Below, piece by piece: positions 62,528-64,000 of a stretch of DNA of 64,000 nucleotides (position 1 is the first letter of the stretch; each line of letters begins with the position of its first letter). Both the position numbers and the translations under genes were made by a program. This DNA is from JAEXOD01 sp964652025. Its GTDB lineage: Bacteria > Bacteroidota > Ignavibacteria > Ignavibacteriales > Melioribacteraceae. Location: positions 186,001 through 250,000 of the forward strand of contig CAZYZX010000004.1 of NCBI GenBank assembly GCA_964652025.1, written 5' to 3'. Under the pieces are notes generated by a model that worked only from the letters and a program-made list of their open reading frames with translations, was not told where the DNA came from and made no database searches.

Positions 62528-64000
62528 ATGAAAATAGCAATTTTAAGCAATTTTACAACTGATTTTTTAACTGATAAATTAAAAAAAACTTACGGTTTAG
62601 AAGTAACCGATTTTGGGTATAATAAATATTCTATTGAACTTTTTGACCCAAACAGTAAAATTTATAAAGAAAATTACGACTTTACATTTTTATTACTAGA
62701 TGGAGAATATTTATTATTTAATCGCACATTTGATGATGTTGTTTCAGAAATTCAAGGACTTGTAAATTCTTTTATAAATAACTCTACTGGTAAACTATTT
62801 ATTAGCAATATTCTTTTTTATAATTACTCAAATAAAATAGCAGATTATAACGATTCCAATAGTTTTAAAAATTACCAATTACAAATCAACTCTTTACTTT
62901 CCCAAATTTCACTTAAAAACAAAAACATTTATGTTTTAGATATACTTTCATTAATTGAAAAATATGGCTTTGACCAATTATTTGATGACGGTTTGTGGCA
63001 CTATGCCGCTTACAGATATAACGAGCTTGGCACTAAAAAGATTAGCGAATTAATTTACACTTATGTAAACGCTGCTATAAATAATGCTAAAAAATGTTTA
63101 ATTGTGGATTTAGATAATACTTTATGGGGTGGTGTATTAGGTGAAGAAGGACATAATAATATTGCTTTAGGTAAAGATAGAATTGGAAATATTTACACTA
63201 AAATACAACAAATTATTTTAAGCATAAAAAATAGAGGAATAATTCTTTGTATTTGTTCCAAAAACAATTTTAATGATGTGAAAGAAGCTTTTGAAAAAAA
63301 TACAAATTTTGTGTTAAAACTAAACGACTTTGTTATAAAAAAAATAAATTGGCTACAAAAAGATATTAACATAAAAGAAATTGTTAAAGAACTAAACATT
63401 GGTGAAGATAGTTGTGTTTTTGTTGATGACTCTCCTTTTGAAAGAGAGCTTGTTAAAAACTCTTCCTATGTTGTTGTTCCAGATTACCCAAAATCTGTAG
63501 ATAATTTAATTGAATTTTGGCAAGATTTAGACTTTAAATACTTTAGCAAATTATCTTTAACCCAAGAAGACTTGGAAAAAACTAAACAATACGAAGCTAA
63601 TATTTTGCGCGAGGAATTAAAGAATAGTTACTCTAATATAGATGATTATTTAAAAAGTCTTAAGCTTGAACTTACAATTGGTACAGCTAAAAAAGAACAC
63701 ATACCACGATTAGCACAACTAGCTAATAAAACTAATCAGTTTAATTTTACCACAATCCGCTATACAGAATCTGAATTAGAAAAATATTTAACTAACCCTA
63801 ATTTTAAAGTATATTACCTTAAACTTAAAGATAATTTTGGCGACTATGGAATTATTGGCTTGATAGTTTTACATGAATTAGATGCAATTATAGAAATAGA
63901 AACATTTTTACTTAGTTGCAGAGTTATAGGACGGAAAATTGAACACGCTGTAATTTACGAACTAAAAAAAATGTTTGATAAACGTTTTATTGGTAAATTT
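62528..64000 (+). CDS. FkbH-like HAD-family protein, cut by window edge
   Basis: A cytoplasmic protein running past base 64000, about 490 residues visible. The HAD core has D194 and D196 in IVDLDNTLWGGVLGEEG, a conserved Ser/Lys in CICSKNNFNDV, and the acid pair in CVFVDDSPFERELV. A C-terminal acetyltransferase (GNAT)-like part begins around 350 (LAQLANKTNQFNFTT). FkbH-type proteins load glyceryl units onto carrier proteins or act in making modified sugars and polyketide starter units. It starts 8 bases after the propeller gene, so it belongs to the same operon. The C-terminal end is not seen. Confidence 0.9.
   Translation, partial: MKIAILSNFTTDFLTDKLKKTYGLEVTDFGYNKYSIELFDPNSKIYKENYDFTFLLLDGEYLLFNRTFDDVVSEIQGLVNSFINNSTGKLFISNILFYNYSNKIADYNDSNSFKNYQLQINSLLSQISLKNKNIYVLDILSLIEKYGFDQLFDDGLWHYAAYRYNELGTKKISELIYTYVNAAINNAKKCLIVDLDNTLWGGVLGEEGHNNIALGKDRIGNIYTKIQQIILSIKNRGIILCICSKNNFNDVKEAFEKNTNFVLKLNDFVIKKINWLQKDINIKEIVKELNIGEDSCVFVDDSPFERELVKNSSYVVVPDYPKSVDNLIEFWQDLDFKYFSKLSLTQEDLEKTKQYEANILREELKNSYSNIDDYLKSLKLELTIGTAKKEHIPRLAQLANKTNQFNFTTIRYTESELEKYLTNPNFKVYYLKLKDNFGDYGIIGLIVLHELDAIIEIETFLLSCRVIGRKIEHAVIYELKKMFDKRFIGKF

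Overview
The window is strongly A+T-rich (mostly A/T codons, Asn/Lys/Ile-heavy proteins). It comes from a flagellated, chemotactic Gram-negative bacterium, most likely of the Ignavibacteria/Chlorobiota side of the Bacteroidota-Chlorobiota group. The pointers are an exported M28 peptidase ending in a type IX secretion sorting domain with the YPNPFNPSTTI signature, a short Bacteroidota-type AMP nucleosidase, many exported proteins with signal peptides ending in AQ, and a flagellar set with MotE, a CheZ-like protein and a sigma-54 activator. This placement is inferred from protein features, not from a marker-gene tree.

Layout. 1-11.8 kb holds mixed housekeeping and envelope genes: valS (partial), a secreted Lys-rich protein, a radical SAM protein, a secreted esterase, a YjjX-type NTPase, the T9SS M28 peptidase, a pentapeptide lipoprotein, thioredoxin, a Cys-rich exported peptide and an exported beta-carbonic anhydrase. 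Several of these are closed by clear hairpin terminators. 11.8-38.2 kb is one large flagellar/chemotaxis block, all on the minus strand. In transcription order it reads: fliS-fliD-(FliT/FlgN-like)-(FlgM-like), behind a sigma-28-like promoter; a FlrB/FlrC-like kinase and sigma-54 activator pair; HEAT-cheR-cheY-cheY-cheZ-cheA-cheB-unknown; and flgB-flgC-unknown-fliE-fliF-fliG-fliH-fliI-fliJ-motE-fliK-flgD-TIGR02530-flgE, behind a sigma-54-like element. This suggests a two-tier cascade: the sigma-54 activator switches on the hook-basal-body operon, and sigma-28 switches on late cap and chaperone genes. The export gate, C-ring FliM/FliN, stators MotA/B, flagellin, sigma-28 and CheW are not here.

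38.4-47.4 kb carries a PAP2 phosphatase, AMP nucleosidase, two small unknowns, a TauE/SafE permease, a YwqK repeat protein, and an iron-uptake operon. That operon encodes a membrane-anchored DtxR-FeoA fusion, a separate FeoB GTPase and a separate FeoB channel. A YdjM-like membrane protein and an EamA transporter follow.

47.4-64 kb is a glycan island. On the minus strand are very large modular glycosyltransferases fused to TPR arrays (TPR-GT-TPR-GT, GT2-TPR, GT2-methyltransferase-GT2, TPR-GT4-GT4) plus a five-module TPR protein. Divergently, on the plus strand, is a tightly packed sugar-modification operon: two FdtA-like cupins, a VOC protein whose C-terminus is frameshifted in a T8 run, a NeuD-like acyltransferase, a beta-propeller protein and an FkbH-like HAD protein that runs off the window. 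Its closeness to the flagellar block makes surface or flagellin glycosylation a reasonable but unproven guess. No rRNA, tRNA, CRISPR array or insertion sequence was seen.
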